Shown here one piece after another: positions 36,403-45,740 of a stretch of DNA of 64,000 nucleotides. The notes under the pieces were generated by a model. The model saw nothing but the letters and a program-made list of their open reading frames with translations, ran no database searches and had not been told where the DNA came from. Position 1 is the stretch's first letter, and every line of letters begins with the position of its first letter. The translations under genes and the position numbers were made by a program. Source of the stretch: Paucisalibacillus globulus DSM 18846 (lineage in GTDB: Bacteria; Bacillota; Bacilli; Bacillales; Amphibacillaceae); NCBI RefSeq assembly GCF_000482485.1, contig NZ_KI519435.1, forward strand, positions 272,023 through 336,022, given 5' to 3'.

Positions 36403-36438
36403 AAAAAAATAACTAGCCAGTTTCTTCACCAGCTAGTT
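36403..36438 (-). terminator. Terminator of the 36447-36851 gene
   Basis: On the minus strand AACTAGC and GCTAGTT pair around a 14-nt loop, followed by a run of seven T residues (36409-36403). Confidence 0.8.
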
Positions 36439-36446
36439 CCCAGCAC

Positions 36447-36851
36447 TTATTCTATACTCGAAAATGTTTCTTTAACAATAATGGATTGAGTTACTCGTAC
36501 TTTTTTATGCTCTTTAAAATCTTCTTCCTCTACAAGCCCCAGATTTAATGCCGACTCCAATTTTTCCGTGTCCGGGATTTTCGTTTCAATTATAAACTCT
36601 TTAAGATTAAGTTCCTCTAGTCTCCTAACCGTACCTATATCATCATAATTAACTGCAGTGCGTATTTGGCGCTGTAACTTATAATTTCCTTGCCTGATCT
36701 CACCTTTACCTTGTTTACCAAATGATGAATCCAATGCATCATGAAACTTCTTTTTCAGGTCATTCATTTCTTGTTCTATTTCCTTTTTTCGCTTGTTTAG
36801 TTCAACATACCGCTTCATTTCCTCTTCTGTAATTGTAAGTACTTTTCCCAT
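36447..36851 (-). CDS. Hypothetical coiled-coil protein
   Basis: The ATG at 36851 follows GGGGGTG; 134 residues. The first 45 residues (EEEMKRYVELNKRKKEIEQE then MNDLKKKFHDALDSSFGKQG) form a basic coiled coil. The rest contains GEIRQGNYKLQRQIRTAVNY and short helices, a pattern seen in phage-like or competence-associated proteins. I do not recognise the family. It is monocistronic. Confidence 0.55.
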   Translation of the reverse strand: MGKVLTITEEEMKRYVELNKRKKEIEQEMNDLKKKFHDALDSSFGKQGKGEIRQGNYKLQRQIRTAVNYDDIGTVRRLEELNLKEFIIETKIPDTEKLESALNLGLVEEEDFKEHKKVRVTQSIIVKETFSSIE

Positions 36852-37007
36852 CTTACACACCCCCAAAATAACATTTATATTCATTCCTATGTGGGTCAGA
36901 TGAACTTCATACCAAAAAAAATCGGACATGCCCCGATCAAATTAAACACATTTTATTTCATACTCTTGAATATAAATGGTTGATAAAAATACGGAGGTGT
37001 ATTCGGT

Positions 37008-37481
37008 TTGGGACCAAAAATAATTAAGAAAAGTTCATTTAAACTGATAGGGTATCGCCTTCCAGCAAATCTTCATAAGGCGGAAGAACATAACGTGATC
37101 AAAAGTACAGCAACCCACCTAAAGGATATTGCAGAGCAAATTCCAAATAAAGTAAGGGAGGATGTATTAGTTATTCAAATCTACCCGATGATGGAGCAAT
37201 TTAATCCATTTAAGAATAAAGATAGTTTGTTAATTGGATTTGAAGTAGAAAATGTTGAAATGGGTCCAAGTAATACAGAACTTTACACCATTGAAGAAAA
37301 TATGTATGTTAACTGTAAGCACAATGGATCACGAACAGATATTTATAAAACATATGATTACTTATACAATAATTGGATACAAAAAAATCGCTACACTCCA
37401 CTTGGATTCGATATGGAAGTTTGGAATGAACATGGTGAATCTAACGTAGAAATCTGTATCGCCATAAACAAATTACTCTAG
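37008..37481 (+). CDS. GyrI-like/effector-binding domain protein
   Basis: A TTG at 37008 behind GGAGGTG starts a 157-residue protein whose pattern (FKLIGYRLPANLHKAEEHNV, LLIGFEVENVEMGPSNTELY, FDMEVWNEHGESNVEICIAI) resembles the GyrI/AraC effector-binding fold, which binds small molecules. No DNA-binding domain is present. The fold call is by pattern only. Confidence 0.5.
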   Translation: MGPKIIKKSSFKLIGYRLPANLHKAEEHNVIKSTATHLKDIAEQIPNKVREDVLVIQIYPMMEQFNPFKNKDSLLIGFEVENVEMGPSNTELYTIEENMYVNCKHNGSRTDIYKTYDYLYNNWIQKNRYTPLGFDMEVWNEHGESNVEICIAINKLL

Positions 37482-37605
37482 TATGCTTCCGGAGGTTTAT
37501 TTCCTTTCTGCCATTGGTAATAATACAAAGTATACTTTAGACCTAGGATAAGCTGTTAATAAATGTCATATATATGGTAGAAAAATATGGATAAGGAGTG
37601 GCGAA

Positions 37606-39126
37606 ATGAATACTGCAACACGATGGAAGAGAGGGCTTTTTACCTTCTTATTAATAATATTGTTGTCTATACCTCTAGTCGTACATCATAACTCGCAGCC
37701 AGTAAATGCCTCTATTGAAACCACCCAAGAAGAATCACTAGCCGACAAACTTAATCAGATTCTAAGTAACCATGCACTAAACGGATCTACCACTGGTGTA
37801 AGCGTTCGGAATGTGGATTCAGGAGAACTACTTTTTTCATATTATGGTGACCACCGGCTACACCCCGCATCTAATATGAAAATACTAACAGCTGTAGCTG
37901 CATTAGAGACACTTGGACCTGACTATCGTTTTACTACAGAAGTTTTAACGGATGGGAGAATTAGAGGGGATGTACTTATGGGTAACCTTTATTTGAAAGG
38001 GAAGGGTGATCCAACTCTGTTAAAGGAAGACCTTGATCAATTTGCTGCTGATTTAAAAGCAAAAGGCATCAAAAACATACAAGGGAACTTAATTGGTGAT
38101 GATACTTGGTATGATGATGTCCGACTTTCACAAGACCTGAACTGGTCAGACGAACCGTTCTATACTGGAGCACAAGTTTCCGCATTAACTCTTTCACCAA
38201 ATAAAGATTATGACGCTGCGACTGTCATCGTAGAGGTTTATCCCGGCAAGAAAGTTGGCGATAAGCCCGTAGTAAAACTTACACCACACACCGACTATGT
38301 CAAAATCATCAATAATGCCTCTACAGTTAGTACCGACCATAGTAGAGCAGTTTCTATTGAAAGGAAACACGGTTCTAATGACATTGTCATCGAGGGCGTT
38401 ATTCCTGTAGAAGGGTCTAATGCAAGATCTTGGGTATCGATTTGGGAACCAACAGGATACGCTGTAGATGTTTTCAAGAAGTCCTTGGAGGAACATGGGA
38501 TTACACTAACCAGAAATCCAAAAGCCACAGGTCCAGCGGAAACTACTCCTACGAATGCGACTGTTCTTACCTCAAAAGAGTCTATGACACTTGAAGAATT
38601 ACTCGTTCCATTTATGAAATTAAGTAATAACGGGCATGGTGAAACACTGGCCAAAGAAATGGGAAGAGTTGTCCATAATGAGGGAAGTTGGGATAAAGGT
38701 CTAGAGGTTATGAAGGAGGTTGCGAGCAAATTTGGGATAAACGGAGATACCATTCTTCTTCGTGATGGTTCCGGTATGTCTCATAAAACTTTGATTCCCA
38801 CTAACGAACTATCACAATTGCTTTTTGAAGTACAAGATGAGGAATGGTACTCTGCATTTGAATACTCTTTACCTATCGCAGGTAATTCTGAGCGATTAGT
38901 TGGCGGAACGTTACGATACCGAATGACAGATGGCCCAGCAGCTAATAATGTCATGGCAAAAACCGGATCTCTTACTGGGGTTTCCTCCTTATCAGGTTAT
39001 GTCACAACGAAAGATGGACAAAAATTAATCTTCTCCATCATGGTTAATAATTATTTGGGAGCTTCTAGTGGAATTACAAAAATTGAAGACGAGATTGCTA
39101 CTGAATTAGCTAATTATGAATTTTAA
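37606..39126 (+). CDS. dacC: D-alanyl-D-alanine carboxypeptidase/endopeptidase, PBP4 type (S13)
   Basis: A 506-residue penicillin-binding protein with a signal sequence (residues 9-26). Active-site motifs: Ser89-x-x-Lys92 in HPASNMKIL, Ser340-Asn-Asn in KLSNNGHGETL and Lys452-Thr-Gly in AKTGSLTGVSS. The large insert between the first two motifs is typical of class C PBP4 (DacB of E. coli, DacC of B. subtilis). It trims or cleaves peptidoglycan cross-bridges outside the membrane. It is monocistronic with a strong terminator. Confidence 0.93.
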   Translation: MNTATRWKRGLFTFLLIILLSIPLVVHHNSQPVNASIETTQEESLADKLNQILSNHALNGSTTGVSVRNVDSGELLFSYYGDHRLHPASNMKILTAVAALETLGPDYRFTTEVLTDGRIRGDVLMGNLYLKGKGDPTLLKEDLDQFAADLKAKGIKNIQGNLIGDDTWYDDVRLSQDLNWSDEPFYTGAQVSALTLSPNKDYDAATVIVEVYPGKKVGDKPVVKLTPHTDYVKIINNASTVSTDHSRAVSIERKHGSNDIVIEGVIPVEGSNARSWVSIWEPTGYAVDVFKKSLEEHGITLTRNPKATGPAETTPTNATVLTSKESMTLEELLVPFMKLSNNGHGETLAKEMGRVVHNEGSWDKGLEVMKEVASKFGINGDTILLRDGSGMSHKTLIPTNELSQLLFEVQDEEWYSAFEYSLPIAGNSERLVGGTLRYRMTDGPAANNVMAKTGSLTGVSSLSGYVTTKDGQKLIFSIMVNNYLGASSGITKIEDEIATELANYEF

Positions 39127-39128
39127 TT

Positions 39129-39173
39129 AATGGGGCTGCTATTATGGATTCTATCCTAATAGGCAGCCCCATT
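39129..39173 (+). terminator. Terminator after dacC
   Basis: AATGGGGCTGC (39129-39139) pairs with GCAGCCCCATT (39163-39173), with TATTA/TAATA extending the stem. Confidence 0.85.
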
Positions 39174-39272
39174 GGTTCTTTTTCCCATCTAGGACTTTCC
39201 TCTTAAATAATTGGTAATTGTTACCGATATAGTTATCGTAGGAAAAAATACAACTTTGGGAGCGCATAAGGT

Positions 39273-40973
39273 ACGAAAAAAGGAATTACTAGACAGCTGG
39301 GAATAATTATTATTGGCGTTTTTTTAATTTCCCTAATTATTACTTCTATATCAAACTATTGGGTAACCTACCAGAACACTTATGAAGCAGCTGGTATTGA
39401 AGCAGTAGGTTGTGCCAATATTACTACCGGATTAATTGATCCAAATGACTTGGAAGACTTAGCAAATGGAGATTCAAATAAAAATATCCAATTACAACAA
39501 TCCATTAATTGGACAATCGACCATAAGCATATCTTTGAAAACCAATATATTATTTCTTTAGATGGTACCATTCTTGTCGCCGATCAAAACTTAGAAAACC
39601 AAGGGATATTTGCAGGTGATAATTTCTATCTCGATAAAGAATTGGTTCAGTCCATCATCGAAACAAAGGAACCGGCTTATTCTGAAATTTATGAAGCTGG
39701 TGGAATGAAGCGATTAACTGGGTATGCTCCAGTATTTAAAGACCATGACCCAACAAAAGAAATAATTGCGCTTAACGCAATTGATTTTAATGCTGATATT
39801 GTCACAGAACGCACGTTAAATTCTGTAAAGGATAGCGTATTATTAGGACTTATTCCCTTAATTATTGCTTGTATTATTACAATTTTTATTATTGGAAGAA
39901 AGACAAAACCTCTTCAGTCACTTATCGAATATGCTAAACATATTGCTAATGGTGACTTAACTGTTCAAAAACTACAAGTTAAGAACAAGGATGAAATAGG
40001 ACTTTTAGCAGAAACCTTAAACCAAATGGCTGAAAATCTTAGACTTGTGATTAAGGAGTTCAACTCAAGTGTTGAACATGTTGCAAATTCTACTAATGAA
40101 TTAGTAGCCAATATAGAACAGACTAATGAAGCTTCTGAGGAAATAGCAGCAACAATGGAAGAACTATCATCAGGCGTAGATACACAAGTACAAACTATTG
40201 AAGAGACTTCAGAAACTATTCATGATTTGTCAAATGGTATACAGCAGATAGCAACGAATGCACAAAATGTTTCTAATACAGCTATAGAGGCTTATGACAA
40301 CGCATCAAAAGGAAAAGAAGCAAGTACTTTAGCAGTAAAACAGATGAATGAAATTAAGTACACGGTAAATGGGTTATCCGATGTCATTAAAGGACTTGGA
40401 GAACGTTCTAAGGAGATTAACCATATTATCGACATTATTTCAGAAATAGCAGAACAAACTAATCTATTATCATTAAATGCTTCCATCGAGGCAGCTAGAG
40501 CTGGAGAACATGGCCAAGGATTTGCTGTGGTTGCAAATGAAGTGAAAAAATTAGCGGAGCAATCTGCTGATTCTGCATTAAAAATCTCTGGTTTAATTAA
40601 ATCCATCCAAGATGAAACCGGAACAGCAATAACCTCTATGCAGACTGCTAATAATGAGGTAAATACTGGTATCGGTGTTGTCACAGAAGTAGGAACTTCA
40701 TTTGAACAATTAAATAGTTATATTCAACATGTAAGTATGCAAATACAAGAAGTTTCCACTGCTGTTCAACAAATGACAAAAGGCTCTCAGGAAATTGTTG
40801 ATTCAATGAATCATATAACTGGAATATCCCAAACAGCTTCAGGAAACTCACAAGAAGTTTCCGCTAGAACGGAACAACAGGTAGAAATAATGAATCAAGT
40901 AAATGAAGCAATTAACAATCTTTCCAAAGTGGCAGAAAACTCCAAGAAAATAATTCACAAATTTAAAGTCTAA
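39273..40973 (+). CDS. Methyl-accepting chemotaxis protein with ACG start codon
   Basis: Coding sense is continuous from ACG at 39273, 10 nt after GGGAG (39258-39262) and 3 bp after an in-frame TAA. The N-terminus [20 protein letters not shown] is a proper membrane helix, followed by a sensor domain ([20 protein letters not shown]), a second helix, HAMP and the signalling tip ([40 protein letters not shown]). The first ATG/GTG/TTG in frame is TTG 39450, which would remove the membrane anchor. A single ATG-to-ACG change is the simplest explanation, so expression may be low or lost. Confidence 0.8.
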   Translation, partial: TKKGITRQLGIIIIGVFLISLIITSISNYWVTYQNTYEAAGIEAVGCANITTGLIDPNDLEDLANGDSNKNIQLQQSINWTIDHKHIFENQYIISLDGTILVADQNLENQGIFAGDNFYLDKELVQSIIETKEPAYSEIYEAGGMKRLTGYAPVFKDHDPTKEIIALNAIDFNADIVTERTLNSVKDSVLLGLIPLIIACIITIFIIGRKTKPLQSLIEYAKHIANGDLTVQKLQVKNKDEIGLLAETLNQMAENLRLVIKEFNSSVEHVANSTNELVANIEQTNEASEEIAATMEELSSGVDTQVQTIEETSETIHDLSNGIQQIATNAQNVSNTAIEAYDNASKGKEASTLAVKQMNEIKYTVNGLSDVIKGLGERSKEINHIIDIISEIAEQTNLLSLNASIEAARAGEHGQGFAVVANEVKKLAEQSADSALKISGLIKSIQDETGTAITSMQTANNEVNTGIGVVTEVGTSFEQLNSYIQHVSMQIQEVSTAVQQMTKGSQEIVDSMNHITGISQTASGNSQEVSARTEQQVEIMNQVNEAINNLSKVAENSKKIIHKFKV

Positions 40974-40981
40974 TTTTTCTC

Positions 40982-41026
40982 ACTACCTCATACGCTTGCA
41001 ACTCAGTGGTATAAGGTAGTTTTTTA
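40982..41026 (+). terminator. Terminator after the chemoreceptor
   Basis: ACTACCTCATAC (40982-40993) pairs with GTATAAGGTAGT (41009-41020), one mismatch, followed by TTTTTT. Confidence 0.8.
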
Positions 41027-41080
41027 TACTATAATTACTTTTTGTAACTAAATAATAAATTGCAATCCTTGTAGTTGCAA

Positions 41081-41109
41081 TTGACATAAAGTCATGATAA
41101 GATTAATAA
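41081..41109 (+). promoter_or_regulatory. Promoter of the FMN reductase gene
   Basis: TTGACA at 41081-41086 and TAATAA at 41104-41109 are 17 bp apart. The palindrome TTGAATTCAA follows at about 41112-41121, with another TTGAATT soon after, a possible operator for a redox-sensing MarR-type repressor (inferred). Confidence 0.55.
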
Positions 41110-41215
41110 CGTTGAATTCAAATATATTGAATTAAAGATAAACCATTTAGGATTATTTCTTAAGTGTCCCAATCTTAATTCAGCTAATAAACACAACTCA
41201 GAGGAGGAATTTATT

Positions 41216-41770
41216 ATGTTAAGAATTGCTATTGTGCAAGGTAGTGTGCGCGAAGGACGTAACGGTGCTGCTGTTGCAGACTGGACTTTAAACTTCGCTA
41301 ACAATCGTAATGATGAAGGGGTAGAATATGAGCTAGTGGATCTTGCTGAATACGATTTAGCTTTCTTAGGTTCTAAAGCATCTCAAACAGAAGAAGCTCA
41401 AGCTGCTGCAAAAGCTTGGTCTGAAAAAATGGCTTCATTTGATGGCTATGTTTTCATTACTCCTGAATACAATCACGCTGTTGGGGGCGCATTGAAAAAT
41501 GCTTTAGATTACTTAAATCCTGAAGTAAACAACAAAGCTGCAGGTTTTGTAGGTTACGGAAGTCTTGGCGGTACTCGTGCTCATGAAAACCTTCGTTTAA
41601 TCTTAGGTGAACTTCAAGTTGCTGACGTTCGTACTGCTGTTACATTCTCACTAATGGCTGACTTTGAAAACTTCTCTGTATTCAAACCTGCTGATTACCA
41701 TGCTGATAATGCTAACGGAATGTTAGATCAAGTTGTTGCTTGGAGCCGTGCTTTAAAAACAGTACGTTAA
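41216..41770 (+). CDS. NADPH-dependent FMN reductase family protein
   Basis: A 184-residue flavodoxin-like reductase: RIAIVQGSVREGRNGAAVAD (FMN phosphate loop), VFITPEYNHAVGGALKNALD and GFVGYGSLGGTRAHENLRLI are the family hallmarks. Relatives reduce quinones, chromate or azo dyes using NAD(P)H. GAGGAGG precedes the ATG. It has its own promoter with an operator-like palindrome. Confidence 0.92.
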   Translation: MLRIAIVQGSVREGRNGAAVADWTLNFANNRNDEGVEYELVDLAEYDLAFLGSKASQTEEAQAAAKAWSEKMASFDGYVFITPEYNHAVGGALKNALDYLNPEVNNKAAGFVGYGSLGGTRAHENLRLILGELQVADVRTAVTFSLMADFENFSVFKPADYHADNANGMLDQVVAWSRALKTVR

Positions 41771-41781
41771 TTGATTATTAT

Positions 41782-41823
41782 AGTGCCGGAAAACTGTACG
41801 CTATACAGTTCCGGCACTTTTTA
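41782..41823 (+). terminator. Terminator after the FMN reductase
   Basis: AGTGCCGGAA and TTCCGGCACT pair, with ACTGTA/TACAGT extending the stem, followed by TTTTTA. Confidence 0.9.
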
Positions 41824-41867
41824 CTTTATTTGCTAACCAGATTGTATTTAATAGTGAAATCCCAGTT

Positions 41868-41984
41868 CTAATGGCGCTTACTAGGTAAATTTGCTTTATT
41901 TCCCCCACCTTGTTTCTTTCGATTAAATTCATCCTTCCTTTTTCTTTCATTAAATTTTGTAACAAAGGTAGACGTATCTTCCAT
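41868..41984 (-). CDS. Small basic hypothetical protein (38 residues)
   Basis: The ATG at 41984 stands 8 nt after AGGAG and opens a 38-codon frame, MEDTSTFVTKFNERKRKDEF then NRKKQGGGNKANLPSKRH. The composition is strongly basic and hydrophilic, like small nucleic-acid- or spore-associated proteins. The rest of the 350-bp gap holds only the flanking terminators. Confidence 0.6.
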   Translation of the reverse strand: MEDTSTFVTKFNERKRKDEFNRKKQGGGNKANLPSKRH

Positions 41985-42088
41985 AGTTTACAACTCCTAT
42001 AACTTTTTCACTTAGTATATCCATGTATAGAAGAACTATGTAAAAATCATGTAGCGAAACCCTGCCCTATTATTTTTTCGAAATAAAA

Positions 42089-42115
42089 AAGAGCTCTATT
42101 TAAAACAGAGCCCTT
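42089..42115 (-). terminator. Terminator of the CNNM/zinc-ribbon operon
   Basis: AAGAGCTCT and AGAGCCCTT pair with one mismatch; a T-run follows on the minus strand (42090-42085). Confidence 0.75.
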
Positions 42116-42122
42116 TCCATTA

Positions 42123-42425
42123 TTAAAATATATCTAGCAAATCTAGCACAGTCTTTTTCTTCTTTTTCTTATAACCGTATGGACCATATTTCGGGTCATA
42201 ATCCTTATGATATTCCTTTTTGTATTCAGGATGTTTGCGAAACTCACGTTCATAGGAATCGAATGTTTCTTCATAATACTTTTGCTCTTCCTTTAGACCA
42301 GCGGTGATCTTTTCTAATTCACCACGGTCTAGCCACACACCTTTACAGTTTGGACAAATATCAATTAAAACACTTTCTTTCTGAACTTCTTTCGTTCTTA
42401 CGTTATCACAAACTGGACAGTTCAT
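42123..42425 (-). CDS. TFIIB-type zinc ribbon protein
   Basis: A 100-residue protein. CPVC at residues 3-6 and CPNC at 24-27 form the zf-TFIIB ribbon, with the family phrase GVWLDRGELEKI. The tail is rich in Tyr, Lys and Asp, ending in a lysine run and VLDLLDIF. Its start lies 1 bp after the stop of the CNNM gene, so they are cotranscribed. The function is unknown. Confidence 0.85.
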   Translation of the reverse strand: MNCPVCDNVRTKEVQKESVLIDICPNCKGVWLDRGELEKITAGLKEEQKYYEETFDSYEREFRKHPEYKKEYHKDYDPKYGPYGYKKKKKKTVLDLLDIF

Positions 42426-42426
42426 A

Positions 42427-43674
42427 CTATGCTTCCTCCACTTCGACTAAATCTTCTTTTACGATTTGTATTTGTTTTAGTGTTCTACCATCTACTTCTA
42501 ATACTTTAAAAAGAAGGTTATCCTTTTCTAGCATATCACCTTGCTGTGGGAATTGATTGAATTCCGTTAGTAGGTAACCTGAAAGAACATCTTCCTCCTC
42601 TGGAATGTCTGTGTTAAATATGGAGTTTAATCGGTGAAGAGTAATCTTACCGTCACAGATAATTTCCGTATCGGTTAACTTCTCTACAAGTTTTTCGCTT
42701 TCTAAATCCATCTCATCTTCAATCTCTAAGCCAATCATCGCTTCGATAATATCCTCATGTGTCAAGATACCCTCCGTTCCACCATACTCATCTAGCACGA
42801 TAGCGAGATGTTTTCGATCACGTGTCATTTGACGAAAGACCATTTCTATTGAATGGAATTCAAAGAACACCATTGGATCTAAATCACAATATTCTTCTAA
42901 TCTCTTTTCCGGTTCGATTGACCAACTTAAGAGATACTTCGAATGGAAAACGCCAATAATATTATCAATATCATCATCATAAACAGGATATCTAGTATAT
43001 TGGTTCTGAATCACAATATCACGAACTTCCTCGTAGGTTGCATCATGTGGTACAGCAACGATATCAATACGTGGTGTTTTTAAAACATCCTTCACATCTA
43101 AATCTTGGAAGTCTAGAACACCTTTAATACGGAAAGACTCTTCTCGTTTAAAGGTCCCCTCCGTACCAGCAATATCTACCATTACTCTTAACTCTTCCTT
43201 CGATATGGATATATTGTCTTCATCATTCTTTGATAGTAGCTTTATTATTAAACCAGTCATGCCATTTAACAGAAATGTTAAAGGCTTAAAGATAATAGTA
43301 AAAAATCGAATTACTGGATATACAATATATGCAATTTTATCTGCAAACGCAGCAGCAATTGACTTTGGTAGCACCTCTGAAAACACAATAATCGTAATCG
43401 TCAACACTGCCGAAGCTATTGCAACATTCACACCGTATTCTAATGCTACCATTGTTACAAGAGTTGGCAAGAGTATATTAGCGATATTGTTCCCAATTAA
43501 AATTGTCGTTATAAATTCACTTGGTTTTGATACCAAGTCCAATAATTTTTCAGATTTTTTATCATTATTGCTTGCTTTTGTTTGTAACTTCATCTTATTA
43601 GCTGCGGTAAGCGCAGTCTCACTTCCAGAAAAGAAAAAGGATACAAACAATAATATGATGATCGCAATGATCAC
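42427..43674 (-). CDS. CNNM/CorC-type transporter (DUF21, CBS pair, CorC_HlyC)
   Basis: The GTG at 43674 follows AAGGGGGA; a TTG nine codons upstream has a poor site. About 415 residues: DUF21 membrane domain with SGSETALTAANKMKL and LIGNNIANILL (about 1-180), a CBS pair (about 195-320: TPRIDIVAVPHDATYEEV, LAIVLDEYGGTEGILTHEDI) and the C-terminal CorC_HlyC domain. Family members export Mg2+ or related cations. It is cotranscribed with the zinc-ribbon gene. Confidence 0.88.
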   Translation of the reverse strand: MIIAIIILLFVSFFFSGSETALTAANKMKLQTKASNNDKKSEKLLDLVSKPSEFITTILIGNNIANILLPTLVTMVALEYGVNVAIASAVLTITIIVFSEVLPKSIAAAFADKIAYIVYPVIRFFTIIFKPLTFLLNGMTGLIIKLLSKNDEDNISISKEELRVMVDIAGTEGTFKREESFRIKGVLDFQDLDVKDVLKTPRIDIVAVPHDATYEEVRDIVIQNQYTRYPVYDDDIDNIIGVFHSKYLLSWSIEPEKRLEEYCDLDPMVFFEFHSIEMVFRQMTRDRKHLAIVLDEYGGTEGILTHEDIIEAMIGLEIEDEMDLESEKLVEKLTDTEIICDGKITLHRLNSIFNTDIPEEEDVLSGYLLTEFNQFPQQGDMLEKDNLLFKVLEVDGRTLKQIQIVKEDLVEVEEA

Positions 43675-43832
43675 TAGATAGTTCCCCCTTAAAAATTTCA
43701 ATCCATTTATATTAAATGATTACTTTTATTTTTTGTTATTTAGAACATAGATTATAAAAATGTGTTTACATTATACTTTAGATAAGTCTTCCTAACCAAC
43801 TATACAAGGGTGTTTCCAATACAACATCCTTT

Positions 43833-44999
43833 TTACAAGTGTTCAATAAATAGGCGAACTACATCTGCTCCACCTACAAAGGTACCGATTGAGCTCCCTA
43901 AATTGGCAAAAATTACAACTAAAAGAACACGGGTTACTTTATTATTCCAAAAGCCTTTTAAACTATGAACATCATCTGATAATTTCTCAAAGTCGTTCAC
44001 ATTTGGCCTTTTAAAATACGCTTGGACAAATCCGGCAAACCAACCTGCTGCAAGAAAAGGCTCTAGTGATGTAATTGGTGCTGCGATAAATGCTGTAACT
44101 ACTGCTAAAGGATGTCCAAATGCAATTAGTGTTCCTAACGCTGATAATGAACCATTCCATAGCACCCAGCTAATAATTTGTGCCATACCAGCTTCAGCAT
44201 TAGTCATAAAGGTAAAAACAATTAAAGAAATAATAAAAATTGGAATGGACCAACCAATAATTTTGGGAATTTTTGATTTAGGTGGGAGCTTTGATAATTG
44301 CTCTAGATTATGATCCTGTTTAATTTGCTCCTTAATTCCAGGTACATGAGCCGCACCTAATACCGCAACAACCTTATCACCCGGTGCTTCTTTTATCTTT
44401 TGTGCAAGATATTGGTCTCGCTCATCAATTAGAGGCTTTTTTAATTTTGGAAATTCATCCGTAAACTCCTGTAGCATGGAATCAATCATATCTTGAGACT
44501 TCATCTTCTCTAGTTCTTCTTCGGAAATCGTTTCTTTTGTAAAAATACTAGCAATAACCTGTGCTAATAACATTGCTTTTCCTTTTAATCCGATTCCTCT
44601 CCAAATTCGAGAAAATGTGGTTTGTATATTACGATCTGCCAAAACAAGATTAGCATCTATTTCCTTTGCCGATTCAATCCCTTGAATCATTTCTTGGCCA
44701 GGATTAATGCCAAACTGGTTTGCCATCCGTTTTTGGAATGAGGATATAGCAAGATTCATTAATAACAATGTTGCTTTTCGATCTTTTATTATTTGAAAGA
44801 TATCCGTTTCCTTCCATTTCTTTCCTTCCGTAATGGATTTATACCGTTGTTCATCTAATTCTATACATACAGAATCAGGTTTTTCTGCTTCGATTACTTG
44901 TTTTACTTGTTCGGCACTATTCTTTGATACATGTGCTGTACCGATTAAGATGATCTCTTTGCCATTTATATCTAAACGGGATATGTTTTCTTCCGACAT
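43833..44999 (-). CDS. TraB/PrgY family membrane protein
   Basis: A 388-residue protein. The TraB domain (1-230) has LIGTAHVSKNSAEQV near the start, CIELDEQRY and VLGAAHVPGIKEQI, with conserved GTAH and GAAH histidines suggesting a metalloprotease-like fold. Four to five membrane helices follow (about 245-388). Enterococcal TraB/PrgY silence self-produced pheromone; most bacillary homologues are unstudied. It is a single gene. Confidence 0.87.
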   Translation of the reverse strand: MSEENISRLDINGKEIILIGTAHVSKNSAEQVKQVIEAEKPDSVCIELDEQRYKSITEGKKWKETDIFQIIKDRKATLLLMNLAISSFQKRMANQFGINPGQEMIQGIESAKEIDANLVLADRNIQTTFSRIWRGIGLKGKAMLLAQVIASIFTKETISEEELEKMKSQDMIDSMLQEFTDEFPKLKKPLIDERDQYLAQKIKEAPGDKVVAVLGAAHVPGIKEQIKQDHNLEQLSKLPPKSKIPKIIGWSIPIFIISLIVFTFMTNAEAGMAQIISWVLWNGSLSALGTLIAFGHPLAVVTAFIAAPITSLEPFLAAGWFAGFVQAYFKRPNVNDFEKLSDDVHSLKGFWNNKVTRVLLVVIFANLGSSIGTFVGGADVVRLFIEHL

Positions 45000-45151
45000 A
45001 TGGTACCTTCCTTTTATATGTATATAGATATAATAATAAACTAGTTTCGTATAAATTTGAATAATTTTAATATATTATAGAAAAAAACGCACCCTGGTTA
45101 TAGGGGAACGTTCTTCCTAATAGTAAATCTTACTTTCCTATCACGCCCACA

Positions 45152-45222
45152 GCCCGAATACACTTTTCTTTCCATGGCGGCTGGTAAGCCTACCCTCCAT
45201 GGGAATATTCGTGTATTCGGGC
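45152..45222. repeat. Nested inverted-repeat element
   Basis: GCCCGAATACAC (45152-45163) pairs with GTGTATTCGGGC (45211-45222). Inside, TTTCCATGG (45169-45177) pairs with CCATGGGAA (45197-45205), and GGTA/TACC at the centre may close the fold. The 71-nt element is more G+C-rich than its surroundings and lies between two leftward genes. Confidence 0.65.
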
Positions 45223-45282
45223 CGCTCTACGCAAATATTTAAATTGAATTTCTTCACTAAAATATTCTTCAAAGGCTACTTA

Positions 45283-45699
45283 CTACTTAACTATTTCTGT
45301 CATTGGTAAGTAATTCATGCGCCATCTGTTCCATTGTATTTCGCGTGTTTGTCTTGGTAGGAATTGCCTTATATCATCAACGTGGAATCCTACTTGTAAC
45401 CTTTTTTCATCTAACATAATTGGGCTTCTTAAAAGCCTTGGGTGTTTATGAATTAGTTCTAATAAGCCTTGTAGTGGAAGGGAATCAATATCTACATTCA
45501 GCTCTTTATACACTTTGGACCTTGTAGAAATAATTTCTTCCGTTCCTTCCACTGTTCTACTGAGAATATGTTGTAATTCTGGGACAGTTAATGGTTCTTT
45601 TAATATATTTCGTTCAACATAATCGATATTATTCTTCTTAAACCATTCTTTTGCTTTTCTGGTTGACGAGCATGCGGCACCATAAATCTTAACAGACAT
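45283..45699 (-). CDS. Spx/MgsR-type regulator lacking the second redox cysteine
   Basis: The ATG at 45699 is chosen over one two codons earlier that touches the GGGGA site; 138 residues. The ArsC/Spx fold is complete: KIYGAACSSTRKAKEWFKKN, the alpha-CTD region VEGTEEIISTRSKV (Gly52 and Arg60 kept) and [20 protein letters not shown]. The switch motif is Cys10-Ser-Ser-Thr13 instead of CxxC, and the Arg found at 92 in Spx is Ser. It cannot form the 10-13 disulfide, so it should act independently of that switch, if active. Confidence 0.88.
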   Translation of the reverse strand: MSVKIYGAACSSTRKAKEWFKKNNIDYVERNILKEPLTVPELQHILSRTVEGTEEIISTRSKVYKELNVDIDSLPLQGLLELIHKHPRLLRSPIMLDEKRLQVGFHVDDIRQFLPRQTREIQWNRWRMNYLPMTEIVK

Positions 45700-45740
45700 T
45701 ACCATTCCCCATTTCCTTCTAATTTCAAAAGCTTAACGAG

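Noticed and set aside
43205..43681. 158-codon plus-strand ORF opposite the CNNM gene
   Set aside because: It is antisense to a clear membrane protein and only mirrors its hydrophobic codons.
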